From Afipia felis ATCC 53690 (GTDB lineage: Bacteria > Pseudomonadota > Alphaproteobacteria > Rhizobiales > Xanthobacteraceae): a stretch of DNA of 64,000 bases. The position numbers and the translations under genes were made by a program. Each line of letters starts with the position of its first letter. Positions within the stretch are counted from its first letter, which is position 1. Location of the stretch: positions 1,302,001 through 1,366,000 of the forward strand of contig NZ_KB375270.1 in the NCBI RefSeq assembly GCF_000314735.2, in the 5' to 3' direction. Of this stretch, positions 63,392 to 64,000 are shown piece after piece. The notes beneath the pieces are model-generated. The model was not told the DNA's origin. It searched no databases and saw nothing but the letters and a program-made list of their open reading frames with translations.

Positions 63392-63605
63392 CGCAGCCGA
63401 GCTGGCGGGCCGTATCGAAGCGCTGGAAATCCAGATCGCGCATCAAGATGCGGCCATCGAGGCGCTCAACCAGGTCATCACTTCGCAGTGGAAGCAGATC
63501 GACGTCCTCACGCGTGAGATGACGCGGCTGACTGATCGCGTTGCAGCCGCCGAGCAAAGCATTCCGGCATCGCCGGGCAGCGAACCGCCGCCGCCACACT
63601 ACTAA
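63384..63605 (+). CDS. slyX: SlyX family coiled-coil protein
   Basis: 73 residues from the ATG at 63384 (GAGGGTGAAGACG upstream, inside the end of trhO). The whole N-terminal two thirds is one coiled coil with heptad spacing: LAGRIEALEIQIAHQDAAIE, ALNQVITSQWKQIDVLTREM, TRLTDRVAAAE. The tail ends PPPPHY, the usual SlyX C-terminus. Cytoplasmic; biochemical role unknown. Overlap with trhO implies a shared transcript. Confidence 0.88.
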   Translation: MSNAAELAGRIEALEIQIAHQDAAIEALNQVITSQWKQIDVLTREMTRLTDRVAAAEQSIPASPGSEPPPPHY

Positions 63606-63613
63606 ATCTTGCT

Positions 63614-64000
63614 TCAGATCATCGGCAAATGGCTCGGCTCCCGCCCGCGCGGGAAGGCCTTGTCGATCTGCGCGATCTCCGCAGCCGTGAGCGTCAAGCC
63701 GCCGGCAGCTGCATTGTCTGCCGCATGCGCGACCGACGACGCCTTCGGGATCGTCACCACCGCAGGCCCGCGAGCGAGAAACGCCAGCGCGACCTGACGC
63801 GGCGTCGCACCATGTGCGTCGGCGATCTGCTCCAACACCTCGCCGCCTTCCGAGCGCGCGGACGGAAAATCATTGTGCCCGAACGGCGAATAAGCCGTCA
63901 CCGTGACGCCATGCGCCGCGCACCACGGGATCACCGAATGTTCGATCGCGCGCTCCTTCAGATGATAGAGCACCTGATTGCAGGCGATGTTGCCCTTCCC
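63614..64000 (-). CDS. Aldo/keto reductase family protein (C-terminal part)
   Basis: The gene continues past the right edge; about 129 residues are visible, ending at the stop at 63614. The visible part has GNIACNQVLYHLKERAIEHS, then VIPWCAAHGVTVTAYSPFGH (conserved YSP strand), ATPRQVALAFLARGPAVVTI, PKASSVAHAADNAAAGGLTL and the NADPH-binding end. This is the C-terminal half of an aldo/keto reductase barrel. Catalytic Asp, Tyr, Lys and His lie outside the window. Substrate unknown. It converges with slyX, eight bases apart. Confidence 0.85.
   Translation of the reverse strand, partial: GKGNIACNQVLYHLKERAIEHSVIPWCAAHGVTVTAYSPFGHNDFPSARSEGGEVLEQIADAHGATPRQVALAFLARGPAVVTIPKASSVAHAADNAAAGGLTLTAAEIAQIDKAFPRGREPSHLPMI

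Overview
The window is a gene-dense chromosomal segment of an alphaproteobacterium, most likely of the Bradyrhizobium/Rhodopseudomonas/Afipia/Nitrobacter group (Nitrobacteraceae). Support comes from the high GC content, a Ros/MucR regulator, two DUF2336 proteins, the TIGR03808/TIGR03809 pair, a DUF6456 protein, NrsF-type sigma control, TTAA-N7-TTAA (CtrA-type) boxes, and a full hopanoid locus including a C-2 methylase of the HpnP type. I saw no rRNA, tRNA, CRISPR array, prophage or insertion sequence. Genus-level placement is inference.

Layout. 0-11.4 kb: the 5' end of a TerC-type membrane protein, small conserved hypotheticals, a DUF2336 gene with two perfect CtrA-type boxes upstream, an orphan solute-binding protein, DUF1491, a peptidoglycan-binding-domain protein overlapping a PAS sensor histidine kinase, SufE, a 49-codon gene, and a cluster of DUF6456, a stand-alone DnaA domain IV protein and MucR. 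11.6-20.9 kb: GT39-type glycosyltransferase, M20 dipeptidase, HerA/DUF853 ATPase, DUF4332 protein, the folate genes folP-folB-folK, a DUF3298/RsiV-like secreted protein and pyroglutamyl-peptidase. 21-31.7 kb: TIGR03808/TIGR03809; an ECF sigma / anti-sigma / subtilisin-like protease module; a GGDEF diguanylate cyclase followed by a second DUF2336 gene; small secreted proteins; a SigF-NrsF pair beside a Lys/His-rich exported protein. 31.7-42.9 kb: acetyl-CoA hydrolase/transferase family, TolC, a CzcA/CzcB-type metal efflux pair, M20 amidohydrolase and GMC oxidoreductase.

43-61.6 kb is the hopanoid region. hpnO (aminotransferase) and hpnN (hopanoid transporter) are on the minus strand. dxs-ispH-hpnH on the plus strand couples isoprenoid precursor supply to adenosylhopane synthesis. 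The minus-strand run hpnP-hpnC-hpnD-hpnE-shc-hpnG carries farnesyl diphosphate to squalene, to hopene and on to ribosylhopane, with C-2 methylation. The two runs converge on an outer-membrane protein whose single reading frame holds two near-duplicate beta-barrel domains, bounded by two near-identical terminators. 61.7-64 kb: fdhD, trhO, slyX and the 3' part of an aldo/keto reductase.

The features most worth testing are: (1) the sigma/anti-sigma/subtilisin operon, where the anti-sigma periplasmic domain looks like a subtilase propeptide; (2) the tandem double-barrel outer-membrane protein; (3) the stand-alone DnaA domain IV protein translationally coupled to DUF6456 next to mucR; (4) the paired CtrA boxes before the first DUF2336 gene. 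All assignments come from reading the sequence; no database search was run.
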